From Ignavibacteriota bacterium (GTDB lineage: Bacteria > Bacteroidota > Ignavibacteria > UBA10030 > UBA6906): DNA of 64,000 nucleotides. How positions within the stretch are numbered: the stretch's first letter is position 1; each line of letters opens with the position of its first letter. The stretch covers positions 91,030 through 155,029 of the forward strand of contig JADJHP010000012.1 of NCBI GenBank assembly GCA_016707525.1, in the 5' to 3' direction. Under the pieces are notes generated by a model, which was given only the letters and a program-made list of their open reading frames with translations, searched no databases and was not told the DNA's origin. The position numbers and the translations under genes were made by a program. Positions 36,311-47,561 of this stretch are shown piece after piece.

Positions 36311-39300
36311 ATGGTACGTCCCGAACGATCTCTGCCCTTTCTCACTTGCCTGATTGCCACCACCCTCATGCTCCTGTGCGCCCGTGTCGAGCTCTCCGGT
36401 CAGACGTATAGTTCAGCATCACTCCAGGGCTATGTCACTTCAGGCGATGGCACCGGGATCCCGGGTGCACATATTGAACTGGTCCATGTGCCAACAGGAT
36501 CGGTGTACAGGGGTGCGACGCGCAGCAACGGTTACTATGTTGTTTCCGGACTCCGTCCCGGCGGACCGTACGCGCTTTCCATTTCTCACATCGGATTCGC
36601 GCCGCAGAAGCGGACCGGGTTGTTCCTCAGATCCTATGAAAGCGTGCGTGCGGACGTGCGTCTTGTGGAGGTGAGCCTGCAGGCTGCGGAGGTGGTGGTG
36701 ACCGGCAGGGAGCAGGGTGATGCGCTGCAAAAGATGTCTTCAGGGGCATCGCTCCGTGTCGACAAGGAACACATGGATATGCTCCCGCATGCATTGGGCA
36801 CGTTGGAGGATGCGCAGCGGCTTTCGCCCTACATGGTCGGGCACAGTGCACTGGGCCTGAACCGTTTGTACAATGATGTCTCCATGGACGGGATCGGTAT
36901 CGGCGATCAGTTCGGACTCCAGCACGCTGAAACCCTCCCCGGGGGGATGCAGGCGAGTCCGGTCTCCATGGAGTCTCTGCAGGAGGTCCGGGTCGACCTT
37001 TCTCCCTTCGATGTTCAGCGGAGCGGGTTCACCGGCGCCTCGATCGCTGCAACAACACGCGGGGGAACCAACATCTTTTCGGGGAGTGTGTATGGGAGCG
37101 GGGCCGGGGGATGGCTGGTCGGCAGGAACCCGGATGACAGGAGGTCTGATCTTCGGGGATTCCTGGATCAGCGGGCCGGGTTCAGCATTGGTGGGCCGAT
37201 CATGGCATCGAAGGCTTTCTATTTCCTATCGGCGGAGCTTTCGCAGGTGCGATTGCCGACCGAGCGGGACTTCGGTGCCCGGACGACGGGGGGACACAAT
37301 ACAGCATCTCGCCCGTTGTGATCGATCAATTCCTCGCGGCTCTGGATACCATGCACGGCTACGATCCCGGGCGTATGGATATCGTCTCCCTGCAGCGCCG
37401 TTCGGCGAATGTCTTCGCCCGGTTCGATCTCAACATGACGAGGCGGCAACGGTTCAGTGTGCGTTACAATCTTCAGGCGAACTGGTCAGATCGGCCCCCG
37501 TACGAGACGTCCGTGTTCGCGGAGGGAACCCTTGCCCGGAACATGCATGTCGTTCACTCCGTTGTCGGTTCTCTGAACAGCATCGTCGGTTCGTCGCTCA
37601 CGAATGAATTGCTCATAGGGTTCACGCGGAGCAGATACAGCGCGAGCCCGGTGGGCTCACCGTTCCCGTTCGTGGATGTGATCGAAACGGATCAGCAGCG
37701 GTGGTGGAACCATCTGACAGCGGGAAGTGAGATCGGAGGGAGTGGCAACTCCACCCTGGAGCACCATCTGGAACTCCGCAATACGGCGAGTGTGACAACG
37801 GGCACCCATCTTCTGACCGGGGGCATCCAGGGTGACGTGCACTGGTTCAAAACTCGCATGCTTCCGGATCAGTGGGGAAAATACACGTTCGCGTCCCGTG
37901 CCGCCTTCATGATGGGGCAACCGTCGGTCTATGAATACCGGTATGCGCGCACGCCGGGCACGGACCTCCATGCCCGCTGGCATGCCCTTCAGTTTGCAGC
38001 CTTTCTGCAGGATGAGCTCTCCCTCTCGCCAACATTCTCGGTCTCGATAGGAATTCGCGCGGACCTTCCGGTGTTCCCTGACACGCCGCAGGAGAATCCC
38101 CCTGGTCCAAGCTGCGTTCCGCCCCGCAGGATTCGACGTCGCCACCGATCGCGTTCCCCTCACGCGTCTCATGATATCCCCACGCATCGGGTTCAAATGG
38201 GATGCCAAGGCGGACCACTCGATCCAGTTCCGGGGCGGAGCGGGCGTCTTCACGGGGCGCATCCCGTACGCGTGGATCGACAACCTGTACAGCCACACCG
38301 GCATGGACTACGTCCATATCAAGGAATCGCAGTTTGCTCCGAAGTTCGTTGCGGATCCGACAGCACAGCCGATACCGGGACCGGGGAACCAGCTGAAGGA
38401 GACGATGGAGATCGTTGCGATCAGCCCTGATTTTCTCCTCCCGCAGGAAGTGCGATGGACGCTGGCACTTGATATGTCGTTCCCCTCGGACATCGTCGCA
38501 TCACTGGAGGCGGTCATCTCGCGGACCCTGAACGGTGTGGTCTTCCGGAATGTGAATCTGAAGTACCTGCGCACGATGAAGTATACGGGTCCGGAGATCG
38601 TGACCGTCGAGACCGGCGATGAACGGGAGATCGTCGGGAAGCTGGACGACCGCTTCACGAATGCCATCCTGATGACGAATGCGACCATCGGGACCACATC
38701 CTTCTATACCCTGCAGGTCCAGCGGCGACCGGGCGGCAGTGGGGTCTTCATGAACCTGGCCTACAGCGGCGGGATCACGCAGGACATGAACAGCGGAATG
38801 TGGGACAATGCGTACGACCAATGGCGGTACAACCCTGCGGTTCGGCCGAATGAGCCGGCGTTGGGGTATTCCGCCCTTGACAGGACCCACCGGTTGATCG
38901 CGGCGGTCGCGTATCAAAAGGAATGGTCACCCGGTGTGACGACGGCATTCGGCATGGTCTACACAGGAACGTCGGGGAGTCCGTATTCGTATGTGTATGA
39001 CGGCGACCAGAACGGAGACGGTGAATCGCTGAATGATCTGTTCTATGTGCCGGCGCAATACTCGGAGGTCCGGCTGTATGACGACAACGGCTCCCTCTCG
39101 TTCTACAGAGGAGAGGTCGGCCCGTACAACGAACTCTTCAAGTTCATCGCTGAGGATCCGTACCTCAAGACACGCCGCGGTCGGATGGCCGAACGGAACG
39201 CCGGCCGTACTCCGTGGGTGCATCTCCTGGACATGCGGATCGCCCACACGCTGCCGCTTCCGGCGGGGGGCAACCAGTTGGAATGCAGCGCCGAAGTGCT

Positions 39301-39490
39301 GAATCTCCTCAATCTGTTGAACCCGTCATGGGGTCAGGTGAAGATCGTCCCGAACAATGTCGTGACCGTGTTGAAGTCCGAAGCGCCCGGAGCAGGTGCG
39401 TTCCGGTGGGCACCGCGGACGTCGCCACTGGTCCCGGAACCACTGCTGTCGCGCTGGCGCATCCGTTTCGGCCTGCGGTATTCGTTCTGA
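36311..39490 (+). CDS. Oar-like TonB-dependent receptor, two homopolymer frameshifts
   Basis: Signal peptide, then a carboxypeptidase-like regulatory domain (LQGYVTSGDGTGIPGAHIEL), a plug (LQEVRVDLSPFDVQRSGFTG, ATTRGGTNIFSGSVYG) and a barrel ending IRFGLRYSF. This is the Oar/TonB receptor type common in the FCB group. The frame must change twice. In the six-G run near 37290, one more base gives TTGGTQYSISPVVIDQFLAA. In the five-C run near 38098-38102, one base fewer gives TPQENPLVQAAFRPAGFDVA. The corrections cancel and leave 1059 residues. It may import oligosaccharides or peptides released by the downstream enzymes. A sequencing artefact is as likely as true inactivation. Confidence 0.8.
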
Positions 39491-39710
39491 CGTGTCACTG
39501 AATACTCCCGACGTGTGGAACATTGCGCGATCACGCGGGATAGAGTGGGTTGCTGAAAGCCGGCGGGGGTCCGATCGGGTCAGAATTCGTGGCCGGTGGA
39601 TCGAACTTCCCGGCATCGCAGGACGGTGTGCCGGGACCATCGGCGCTGATCGTGTCATTGAATGACAATCTTTTTATTGGGATATTGCAGCTATTCCTGA
39701 TCTGCACTCT

Positions 39711-39750
39711 CACTCACCAAGCACCACCATCACTCACCAAGCGCCACCAT
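39711..39750. repeat. fkp: 20-bp tandem duplication covering the fkp start codon
   Basis: CACTCACCAAGCACCACCAT and CACTCACCAAGCGCCACCAT lie back to back and differ at one base. Only the second copy is followed by G, creating ATG 39749. No Shine-Dalgarno sequence is present, as is common in Bacteroidota. The rest of 39491-39710 holds no gene. Confidence 0.85.
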
Positions 39751-42658
39751 GAAATACATTCTTAGCCTCCCCCCGAATCTGGTGGACACCTTTCACCGGC
39801 TCGAATGCAAGGACACGCGCCATTGGTTCGTGACGTCGGACCCGAACGGGACACGCATCGGATCGGGCGGAGGCACATCGCACGCGTTGAGTGAATGCTG
39901 GAGGCGCGATGTTGCCGGGGGAGGGGCAGACGCGCCGGCGAACGTTGGCGGGAGCGGCGCCCTTGCGGATTGGCTGGCGAAGGAAAAGAAGATCATCATC
40001 CATGCCGGGGGGCTGAGCCGCAGGCTCCCCTCGTACGCCCCCTCGGGGAAGATCCTCACCCCGCTGCCCGTGTTCCGCTGGAGCCGCGGACAGAGCCTCC
40101 AGCAGAAACTGCTGGACCTGCAGTTGCCGCTCTTCGAGAAGATCATGGGCTCCGCTCCTGACCGGTCCAATACGCTGATCACGAGCGGTGACGTGCTGAT
40201 CTGGAACGAGGGCCCCATTCCCGACATACCGTCGGCAGACGTCGTGTGCTTCGGCATCTGGACAGAGCCGGCGAAGGCGACGCATCACGGCGTGTTCTTC
40301 CTCGAACGGAGTCAATCCGGCAATCTGGCATTCATGCTGCAGAAGCCCTCGACGGAGAAGATCATCGAACTCTCCAACCGGTACGACGAGTTGATCGACA
40401 TCGGGGTCTGGCTTCTGAGCGATAGGGCAGTGCAGGTGTTGATGAAGAAATGCGGCTGGCGGGATGAGGCCGGGACGTATGCGAAGGGTGTTGCCGGATA
40501 TTACGACCTGTACAGCGACTTCGGGTTGGGGTTGGGTTCGTTGCCGGCGAAGGAGGATGCGGAGCTCAACGCGCTGACCACGGCGGTGGTCGCGCTGGAC
40601 AAGGGCGAGTTCTATCACTTCGGGACGACCAACGAGGTCATCGAATCGAGCGTGGCCCTGCAGAACCGCGTGCTGAATCAGCGTGCGATCTGGCACCGCA
40701 AGATCAAGCCGCACCCGGCCATCTTCGTCCTGAATGCGAAAACGGACGTGCCGTTCACGGCGGACCATCAGTACCTGTGGATCGAGAATTCGCACATCAG
40801 CAAGGACTGGAAACTCGGGAAGAATCAGATGATCACCGGGGTGCCAGAGAATGCGTGGGCGCTCGAGGTGCCGGACTCGATCTGTCTGGACATCATTCCC
40901 ATCGGCCCGGATGCATACTGCGTCAGGCCATTCGGATACACCGATACGTTCAAGGGCGATGTCGGGCGACCGGAGACCGCGTGGATGGGCCGGCCGTGCG
41001 GACACTGGTTCGCCGCGCGGGGGCTCGCCCGCTCCGGGTTTGCGCCGGACGGCACCGACATCCAGTTCGCGCGGATCTTTCCCGTCGTTGGACGGGACGC
41101 GCTGACCGGCTCGTTCGTCCAGTGGATGATCGGTGGGGGAAGCAACGAGGATGCAGAGAGCAAGGCGACGTACCTGGGTGCTGCCAAACTGTCGGCCACG
41201 GAGATCGGGAATGCCGCCGACCTCCTGCGACTCCAGGAACAGCGCTCGCTGTACTGCAGTATCACGATCCCTCTCATCGCGCAGAATCACGAGTATTCGA
41301 TCTTCTATCAGCTGGACCTCGACAAGCTTGCCGACGACTATCATGCGTTCGGGATCACGCTGCCTCCGGACCTCGGCAGCGACGCCCCGCTCATGAAGCG
41401 CATTCACAGTTACATGTTCAAGGCACGCGTGGCGGACCTGCGGAAGGAGGACGGCAGGGCGTACGAACAGAAAGCGTTCGCGCTCCTGAAGGACTCCATC
41501 ATCTCGACGTGCGTGCAGAACAGTGCTTCTCCACGGCTGACGCTCATCCGCGACCAGATCATCTGGGGGCGGAGCCCGGTGCGCATCGATCTTGCCGGCG
41601 GGTGGACGGATACGCCGCCCTACTGCCTCATCAACGGCGGACGGGTTGTCAACATTGCGCTGAACCTCAACGGACAGCCACCGATACAATGCTTCATCAA
41701 GCCATCGGCCGCGCCGAAGATCATCCTCCGCTCCATTGACCTCGGGGTGGAGGAGATCATTTCGACGTACGACCAGCTCAGGCATTTTCATAAAGTGGGA
41801 TCCCCCTTCTCGATCGCAAAGGCGGCGCTCTCCCTCGCGGGGTTCACTCCGGAATTCTCCGGGACCCCGTACGCCAGCCTGGAGGCGCAGTTGGAGCACT
41901 TCGGCGGTGGGCTCGAGATCACGACGCTTGCTGCGGTGCCGAAAGGTTCCGGGCTGGGCACGAGCAGCATCCTGGCCGCGACGGTACTCGGCACGCTCGC
42001 CGAGACCTGCGATCTGAACTGGGACAATGCGAAGGTTTCGCAGATGACCCTGGTGCTGGAGCAGCTCCTCACGACGGGTGGCGGGTGGCAGGACCAGCTG
42101 GGCGGCATCATGCAGGGGATCAAGATCATTGAAACCAAGCCGGGACTCGAGCAGTTGCCCGTGATCCGCTGGCTGCCCAACCAGCTTTTCACCGATGTGG
42201 AATACAAGTCGTCCATGCTCCTCTATTATACAGGGATCACCCGTGTGGCGAAGAACATCCTGGCGGAGATCGTACGTGGCATGTTCCTGAATTCCGGCCG
42301 GAAGATCGGGCTGCTGGAGGAGATCGGCGATCATGCGGCGGACACGTTCGACGTGATACAGCGGGGCGACTATCGCCACCTGGGGCGGCAGATCGAGAAG
42401 AGCTGGCAGCTGAATAACAAACTGGACGCGGGGACGAACACGCCGGAGATCCAGCGGATGCTCGAAAGGGTGGCGCCCTATGTGATCGGAAAGAAGCTCG
42501 CCGGCGCTGGCGGCGGGGGATTCATGCTCATGCTTGCCAGGGACAGCGACGCGACGAAGAGGATCCGCGAGATCCTGAACGCCGAGCCGCTGAACGCCAA
42601 CGCCCGGTTCGTCGACTTTCAACTGTCCGAAACCGGCCTGCAGATCTCGCGGAGTTGA
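39749..42658 (+). CDS. fkp: bifunctional L-fucokinase / L-fucose-1-phosphate guanylyltransferase
   Basis: 969 residues. The N-terminal part is a nucleotidyltransferase (TRIGSGGGTSHALSECWRRD; LITSGDVLIWNEGP) that makes GDP-L-fucose from fucose-1-phosphate and GTP. From about residue 600 comes a GHMP kinase: RSPVRIDLAGGWTDTPPYCL, ATP loop VPKGSGLGTSSILAATVLG and C-terminal GAGGGGFMLML. This is the Fkp architecture described from Bacteroides, where salvaged fucose ends up on surface glycans. It is cytosolic. The neighbours are secreted or surface glycosidases, so fucose released outside is probably activated here. Full length and intact. Confidence 0.95.
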   Translation: MKYILSLPPNLVDTFHRLECKDTRHWFVTSDPNGTRIGSGGGTSHALSECWRRDVAGGGADAPANVGGSGALADWLAKEKKIIIHAGGLSRRLPSYAPSGKILTPLPVFRWSRGQSLQQKLLDLQLPLFEKIMGSAPDRSNTLITSGDVLIWNEGPIPDIPSADVVCFGIWTEPAKATHHGVFFLERSQSGNLAFMLQKPSTEKIIELSNRYDELIDIGVWLLSDRAVQVLMKKCGWRDEAGTYAKGVAGYYDLYSDFGLGLGSLPAKEDAELNALTTAVVALDKGEFYHFGTTNEVIESSVALQNRVLNQRAIWHRKIKPHPAIFVLNAKTDVPFTADHQYLWIENSHISKDWKLGKNQMITGVPENAWALEVPDSICLDIIPIGPDAYCVRPFGYTDTFKGDVGRPETAWMGRPCGHWFAARGLARSGFAPDGTDIQFARIFPVVGRDALTGSFVQWMIGGGSNEDAESKATYLGAAKLSATEIGNAADLLRLQEQRSLYCSITIPLIAQNHEYSIFYQLDLDKLADDYHAFGITLPPDLGSDAPLMKRIHSYMFKARVADLRKEDGRAYEQKAFALLKDSIISTCVQNSASPRLTLIRDQIIWGRSPVRIDLAGGWTDTPPYCLINGGRVVNIALNLNGQPPIQCFIKPSAAPKIILRSIDLGVEEIISTYDQLRHFHKVGSPFSIAKAALSLAGFTPEFSGTPYASLEAQLEHFGGGLEITTLAAVPKGSGLGTSSILAATVLGTLAETCDLNWDNAKVSQMTLVLEQLLTTGGGWQDQLGGIMQGIKIIETKPGLEQLPVIRWLPNQLFTDVEYKSSMLLYYTGITRVAKNILAEIVRGMFLNSGRKIGLLEEIGDHAADTFDVIQRGDYRHLGRQIEKSWQLNNKLDAGTNTPEIQRMLERVAPYVIGKKLAGAGGGGFMLMLARDSDATKRIREILNAEPLNANARFVDFQLSETGLQISRS

Positions 42659-42699
42659 ATCACGGGTCTTCCCATCACTTGAAGAGATGAAAGCACTGC

Positions 42700-44876
42700 A
42701 TGAGAATCTTGCTCCTCCTGCTCGCCGCCGCTGTCGTATCCGGCTGCCCCTCGAACAAGAATTCCGATAGCTATTCCCGCAAGGCATCCGGACATCCGGT
42801 GCGGGAGACGGTGGTATGGCAGCCCGTTGCTCCTGGCATCTGGACGTCGGACATCGGAACACCCGAAACCGTGGATCTCCTCGGCATGGCGGGCAGTACG
42901 CCACGCATGGATGCGCTGGCGCGCAAGGGAGCGGTCGCGTTCCCGTTGCAGGGGGCCGATATCTCCTCCGTGGTCCACGATGGCAAGACCTATCTGCGGT
43001 TTCCGCTTGACGACAGCGAACAGATCTACGGACTCGGGTTGCACTTCCAGAGCGTGCACCAACGCGGGAAGATCTTCCGGCTCCATGTCGATCACTATGG
43101 TGAACAGGACAATGGGCGGACACACGCGCCGGTGCCGTTCTACATTTCGAGCAAGGGGTATGGCGTCCTGATCAACGCCGCACGGTATATCGATATCTGG
43201 GTCGGTACGGCGGTGCGAAAAGAGAGCCCTCATCCACCGAAAGCCCGGGACCGGACGACCGATCCGGAGTGGTCCGCTCAACCGCCATCGGATGTCGTCG
43301 AGATCCTCATCCCTGCGGACGGCGTGAGCGTCTATGTCTTTGGCGGGCCCACGCCGCTGGACGTGGTCCAGCGCTACAATCTTCTGTGTGGAGGGGGCGT
43401 GCTGCCGCCCAAATGGGGCTTGGGCTTCTGGCAGCGTGTGCCAACGGCATTTGCCGAAGCCGACGTGCGGAAGGAGGTCGAGGCATTCACCGCGCACGAC
43501 TTCCCGCTGGACGTGATCGGCCTGGAGCCGGGCTGGCAGAGCCGGGCGTATCCATGTTAGTACGAGTGGGACCCCATCCGCTTTCCGCATCCCGGGCCAT
43601 TCGCGCAGGAGATGATGGACCGGGGATCCGTCTCAATCTGTGGGTGAACCCGTACGTGTCCCCCGAGGCATCCATCGCCGGCCCGATCGCGCCGTACACA
43701 GGATCACATACGGTATGGTGCGGCACCGTTCCGGACTACACCCTGGAAGGTTCGCGCACGATCCTCACGGATCATTTCACGAAGCATCATCTCGCCTACG
43801 GCGTCAGCGGATACAAGATCGACGAATGCGATGGCTTCGACTCCTGGCTCTGGCCGGACGTCGCGACATTCCCCTCGGGGCTGAGTGGAGAGCAGATGCG
43901 GCAGACCTATCCGCTTCAATTGCAGCGCATGGTCCACGATCTCTACCGCCGTGAGGGGAAGCGGACCTACGGTCTGGTGCGTGGCTCGAATGCAGGTGCC
44001 AGCAGATTGCCGTTCGTCCTCTACTCCGATTACTACAGCCATGCGGGCTTCCTCACTGCGCTGGTGAACAGCAGTCTGGCAGGTGTGCTCTGGACCCCCG
44101 AAGTGCGGAGTTCGAAGACCGGAGAAGAGTGGTTGCGCAGGATGCAGTTGAGTTGCCTGTCGCCCGTTGCGATGGTCAACGCATGGGCCGATGGTACGAA
44201 ACCCTGGTCGTTCCCGGAGGTCTTTCCCGCTGTTCGTGAAGCCGCACTGCTCCGGAGCCGTCTGTTGCCGTACCTGTACACGGCGTTCGCGAGGTACCAG
44301 CGTGATGGCACGCCGCCGTTCCGCGCAATGGTGCTGGAGCCCGGCTTCGCACCGGGGCCGGAGGCGACGGGCGAGTATGTGAACGCTGCGCGGCGGGAGA
44401 TCATGAACCAGTATATGATGGGGGAGTGCATTCTGGTCGCACCCATGTTCGCGGGTGAGAAGCAGCGTACCGTGGTGCTGCCTCAGGGGAAATGGTATGA
44501 CTTCTACACCGGCCTGTACGTCGGAGAGGCGCAGACGATCACCATCATGCCGGGGTTGGAGAAGATCCCGATGTTTGTGAAGGATGGCGGCATGATCCCC
44601 ATGATCGCCGCACAGCGCCAGATCTCGCGGCTGGGGGCAGGCATCCCGCTCGAGATCCGGCACTACGGGACGGCGGAAGGGACAACGTCCGTGTACGATG
44701 ATGACGGATCGACGTTCGCATACGAGACCGGAGCGTGTACATGGAAGGAGATCCGTGCAGCGCGTCAGGCCGACGGGACCTTGGCCGGGATGACGGGTGA
44801 CACGACCGGGGGAACCCCGTGGTCGTACGGAGCGATCTCGTGGACGTGGATGTCGAAGGCGGGCGCGGGCAGATGA
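42700..44876 (+). pseudogene. GH31 alpha-glucosidase/xylosidase-like lipoprotein, TAG stop plus frameshift
   Basis: Lipoprotein signal (LLLLLAAAVVSGC). The N-terminal GH31 beta-sandwich includes GLGLHFQSVHQRGKIFRLHV. The barrel has WGLGFWQRVPTAF, LDVIGLEPGWQS, the nucleophile region YGVSGYKIDECDGFDSW and YSDYYSHAGFLTAL; C-terminal DDDGSTFAYETG. The reading frame is interrupted by TAG at 43558-43560, where relatives read YPCSYEWD (Ser), and by a missing G in the GGGG run at 43619-43622 (DRG-IRLNLWVNP). With both repaired it is 725 residues. GH31 enzymes remove alpha-linked sugars; it was or is exported to work with the Oar-like receptor and Fkp. Stop plus shift suggests inactivation more than for the other frameshifted genes, but error remains possible. 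Confidence 0.82.
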
Positions 44877-45052
44877 GCGTTATGAGACGGGATGGCCGGG
44901 GATCTTCCGGCCATCCGGTCTCCATGATCCAACCGAGAGTGAGAAGTGATCGTTCGATCCCGCGATGGGCGGGAGCGGACGCGCACGGTGCGCAGACAAT
45001 CACAGCGGTCGGCAGGGGCGTTGAAACCCGTCGATCCAGAGGATACTACACA

Positions 45053-46441
45053 ATGAGAAGCTGTATCAGTTGGCTTGTCGCAAGCATGCTGTTCCTCTCT
45101 GCATCCGCCGGTGCCGGGGTCACGCTGAGGGAGAAGCTGGGACAGATGGTGATGATCACTGTGACCGGAGACTCGCTGGAGGAGACCGGACCTTCGATGG
45201 ATACCCTGAAGAGCGATCTCGCGCATCGACTCGTCGGCGGTGTGGTCATGTTCGTGTGGAGTGAGAATCTGGCTACCCCGGCCCGCATCGCCCGCTTCAC
45301 CGGTCAATTGCAGGCTCTCGCCCATGTCCCGCTCCTGCTTGCCATCGATCAGGAGGGGGGAAAGGTGGCACGTCTCAGCGCATCGAACGGGTTTGCTGCA
45401 TCTTCCACGGCGTACGATCTGGGAACGGTCCTGAACCAGGAAGGCCCCACGCGGGGCAATGCGTCCATGATGGCGGACTGGTTCGTCCAGACCGGTTTGA
45501 CGATGAATCTTGCACCGGTCGTCGATGTGAATGTCAATCCTGCGAGCCCTGCGATCGGAGCCCTCAAGCGGAGCTTCTCCGCAGATGCCGCGACCGTGGC
45601 CCGGCATGCGTCGTGGTTCATCGACGAGTTCCATGCAAAGCGCGTGTTGACGGCGCTCAAGCACTTTCCCGGACATGGGAGCGCAAAGGCAGACTCGCAT
45701 CTTGGCTTCACGGACATCACGACGACGTGGACCGATGCAGAACTCGATCCCTACAGGGCGCTGCTGGCGGAAGGGAAACCTGATGCGATCATGACGGGTC
45801 ATCTGTTCAACCGCTCGATCGACTCCGTCTATCCTGCGACGCTCTCCTACGCGACGATCACGGGGATCCTCCGGAACCAGCTCGGGTTCGATGGGGTGGT
45901 GATGAGTGATGCGATGGGGATGAAAGCCATCACGTCGCACTACGGACTCGATGAAGCGATGGTCCTTGCTGTGAATGCCGGGGTGGACCTTCTCCTGTAC
46001 ACGACGAATCGCGATAGCGCGGGGAATTCCCTCGCCCGCAGGATCGTGGATGTGCTCGAGCGGCATGTGCAGGAGGGGACCATCGCTGCGTCGCGGATCG
46101 ATGCGTCGTATGCGCGCATCATGGCGTTGAAAGGATCTTTTGTGACCGGTGTCGTTAGGGCGGGGTCTCTGGACCTCCCTTCGGCAATGCGTCTCTCGAA
46201 TTACCCGAATCCTTTCAATCCGGTGACAAGTGTGCAGTACACGCTGCGCAGTGATGGGCCGGCGAAGATGCAGGTCTTCGACCTTCTTGGACGTGTTGTG
46301 GCAACACCGGTCGACGGATATCACCGTGCAGGTGTGCACACGGTGCGCTTCGACGGCACCAGCCTTGGGAGCGGGATGTACATCTGCCGGCTGGAGTCCG
46401 CCGGAGCCACAGCGACCCACCGACTGGCTCTGGTGAAGTGA
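45053..46441 (+). CDS. GH3 beta-N-acetylhexosaminidase-like enzyme (NagZ type) with T9SS tail
   Basis: 462 residues from ATG 45053; the frame is open further upstream, but this start gives the signal peptide (ISWLVASMLFLSASAGAG). The GH3 barrel has AIDQEGGKVARLS and the NagZ-specific loop KHFPGHGSAKADSHLGF that supplies the catalytic His/Asp. The nucleophile is in GVVMSDAMGMKAI (Asp about residue 285). The end is a T9SS sorting domain (LSNYPNPFNPVTSVQYTL ... SGMYICRLESAG). The enzyme therefore acts outside the cell on beta-GlcNAc/GalNAc ends, unlike cytosolic NagZ of peptidoglycan recycling. It follows the GH31 gene by 176 bases. Confidence 0.9.
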   Translation: MRSCISWLVASMLFLSASAGAGVTLREKLGQMVMITVTGDSLEETGPSMDTLKSDLAHRLVGGVVMFVWSENLATPARIARFTGQLQALAHVPLLLAIDQEGGKVARLSASNGFAASSTAYDLGTVLNQEGPTRGNASMMADWFVQTGLTMNLAPVVDVNVNPASPAIGALKRSFSADAATVARHASWFIDEFHAKRVLTALKHFPGHGSAKADSHLGFTDITTTWTDAELDPYRALLAEGKPDAIMTGHLFNRSIDSVYPATLSYATITGILRNQLGFDGVVMSDAMGMKAITSHYGLDEAMVLAVNAGVDLLLYTTNRDSAGNSLARRIVDVLERHVQEGTIAASRIDASYARIMALKGSFVTGVVRAGSLDLPSAMRLSNYPNPFNPVTSVQYTLRSDGPAKMQVFDLLGRVVATPVDGYHRAGVHTVRFDGTSLGSGMYICRLESAGATATHRLALVK

Positions 46442-46568
46442 TGATGCTGCGGCCGGCCGGCGGTGTGGTGTGGCTTCCGGCGACCTGACACAGTACCTGG
46501 TGTCCTGCGATCTCTTCTGCCCTTCCCGCAACCGACACAATCAACGATGGATGATAGGAAATGCACGT

Positions 46569-47561
46569 ATGCCTGAGAAGATGAATCACGTTGAACGGTT
46601 TCGCGCCGTAATGAACTTTCAGCCTGTCGACCGGTTGCCGCGCTGGGAATGGGCGATGTGGTGGGACAGGACGATCGAGCGCTGGCATGGCGAAGGACTG
46701 CCTGCCACGCACACAGGCGTGTTCGAGATCCATGACTATTTCGGCCTCGACCCCTACAAGCAGTACTGGTTCAGCACCACGGATGCGACGATCGAGGCGG
46801 AACAGCACCATGTCGAGGGGCTCGTTTCGACCATGGACGACTATCTTGCGCATCGTCCGTACCTGTTTCCCGACCATGGCGATGCGATCCTGGGGATGAA
46901 GCCATGGCTGGCCCGGCAGGCCACCGGCGACGCCGTCATCTGGATCACACTCGAGGGCTTCTTCTGGTTTCCGCGTACATTGATGGGCTTCACCAAACTG
47001 ATGCTGGCCTTCTACGATCAGCCGGAACTGTTGCACCGGATGAACCAGGATCTGCTCGACTTCAACCTGGCCATCCTGGATCGGATCGAGAGGATCGGCC
47101 GTCCGACATTTATGACGATCGCCGAGGACATGTCGTACAACAACGGCCCCATGATCGGCAGGGGGGTGATGGACGAATTCATGTCGCCCTACTACAAAAA
47201 GCTTCTGGCCCGTGCGAAGGAGATGGAGATGCTGACCATCGTGGATACGGACGGCGACGTGACGCTCCTTGTCCCATGGCTGCTGGACAACGGGATCGAG
47301 GGCGTGCTGCCGCTGGAACGGCAGGCTGGCGTCGATGGGATGTCCTTGCGCTCTCAATTTCCGAACCTGCGAATGGTCGGCCATTACGACAAGATGGTCA
47401 TGCCCCACGGTGAAGATGCCATGCGGGCGGAGTTCGAGCGGCTCGTGCCCCTGATGAAGTCAGGCGGGTTCATCCCGAGTGTCGATCACCAGACACCTCC
47501 CGGCGTCTCGTTGGAGGAGTACCGGGTCTATCTCCGGCTGCTGCATGAATACATACGGTAG
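46569..47561 (+). CDS. uroporphyrinogen-decarboxylase-family protein
   Basis: 330 residues from ATG 46569 (ATG 46581 is an alternative; GGAAATG lies upstream). The URO-D/methyltransferase barrel starts NHVERFRAVMNFQPVDRLPR and includes TIAEDMSYNNGPMIGRGVMD, TIVDTDGDVTLLVPWLLDN, PNLRMVGHYDKMVM and a final GFIPSVDHQTPPGVSLEEYR. These are typical of the divergent URO-D relatives (MtaA/CmuA-like), not of the haem enzyme HemE. Such genes are often found in sugar-catabolic loci where they may move methyl groups, possibly from methylated sugars. No corrinoid partner is adjacent, so function is open. Confidence 0.85.
   Translation: MPEKMNHVERFRAVMNFQPVDRLPRWEWAMWWDRTIERWHGEGLPATHTGVFEIHDYFGLDPYKQYWFSTTDATIEAEQHHVEGLVSTMDDYLAHRPYLFPDHGDAILGMKPWLARQATGDAVIWITLEGFFWFPRTLMGFTKLMLAFYDQPELLHRMNQDLLDFNLAILDRIERIGRPTFMTIAEDMSYNNGPMIGRGVMDEFMSPYYKKLLARAKEMEMLTIVDTDGDVTLLVPWLLDNGIEGVLPLERQAGVDGMSLRSQFPNLRMVGHYDKMVMPHGEDAMRAEFERLVPLMKSGGFIPSVDHQTPPGVSLEEYRVYLRLLHEYIR

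Noticed and set aside
39734..43123. Very long open frame on the minus strand opposite fkp and GH31
   Set aside because: Its translation is Arg/His/Pro/Ala-rich with no domains, while the plus strand encodes clear Fkp and GH31 motifs. Long antisense frames are expected in GC-rich coding DNA.
44765..46540. Long minus-strand open frame opposite the GH3 gene
   Set aside because: Composition is that of an antisense shadow, and the plus strand has GH3 and T9SS motifs.
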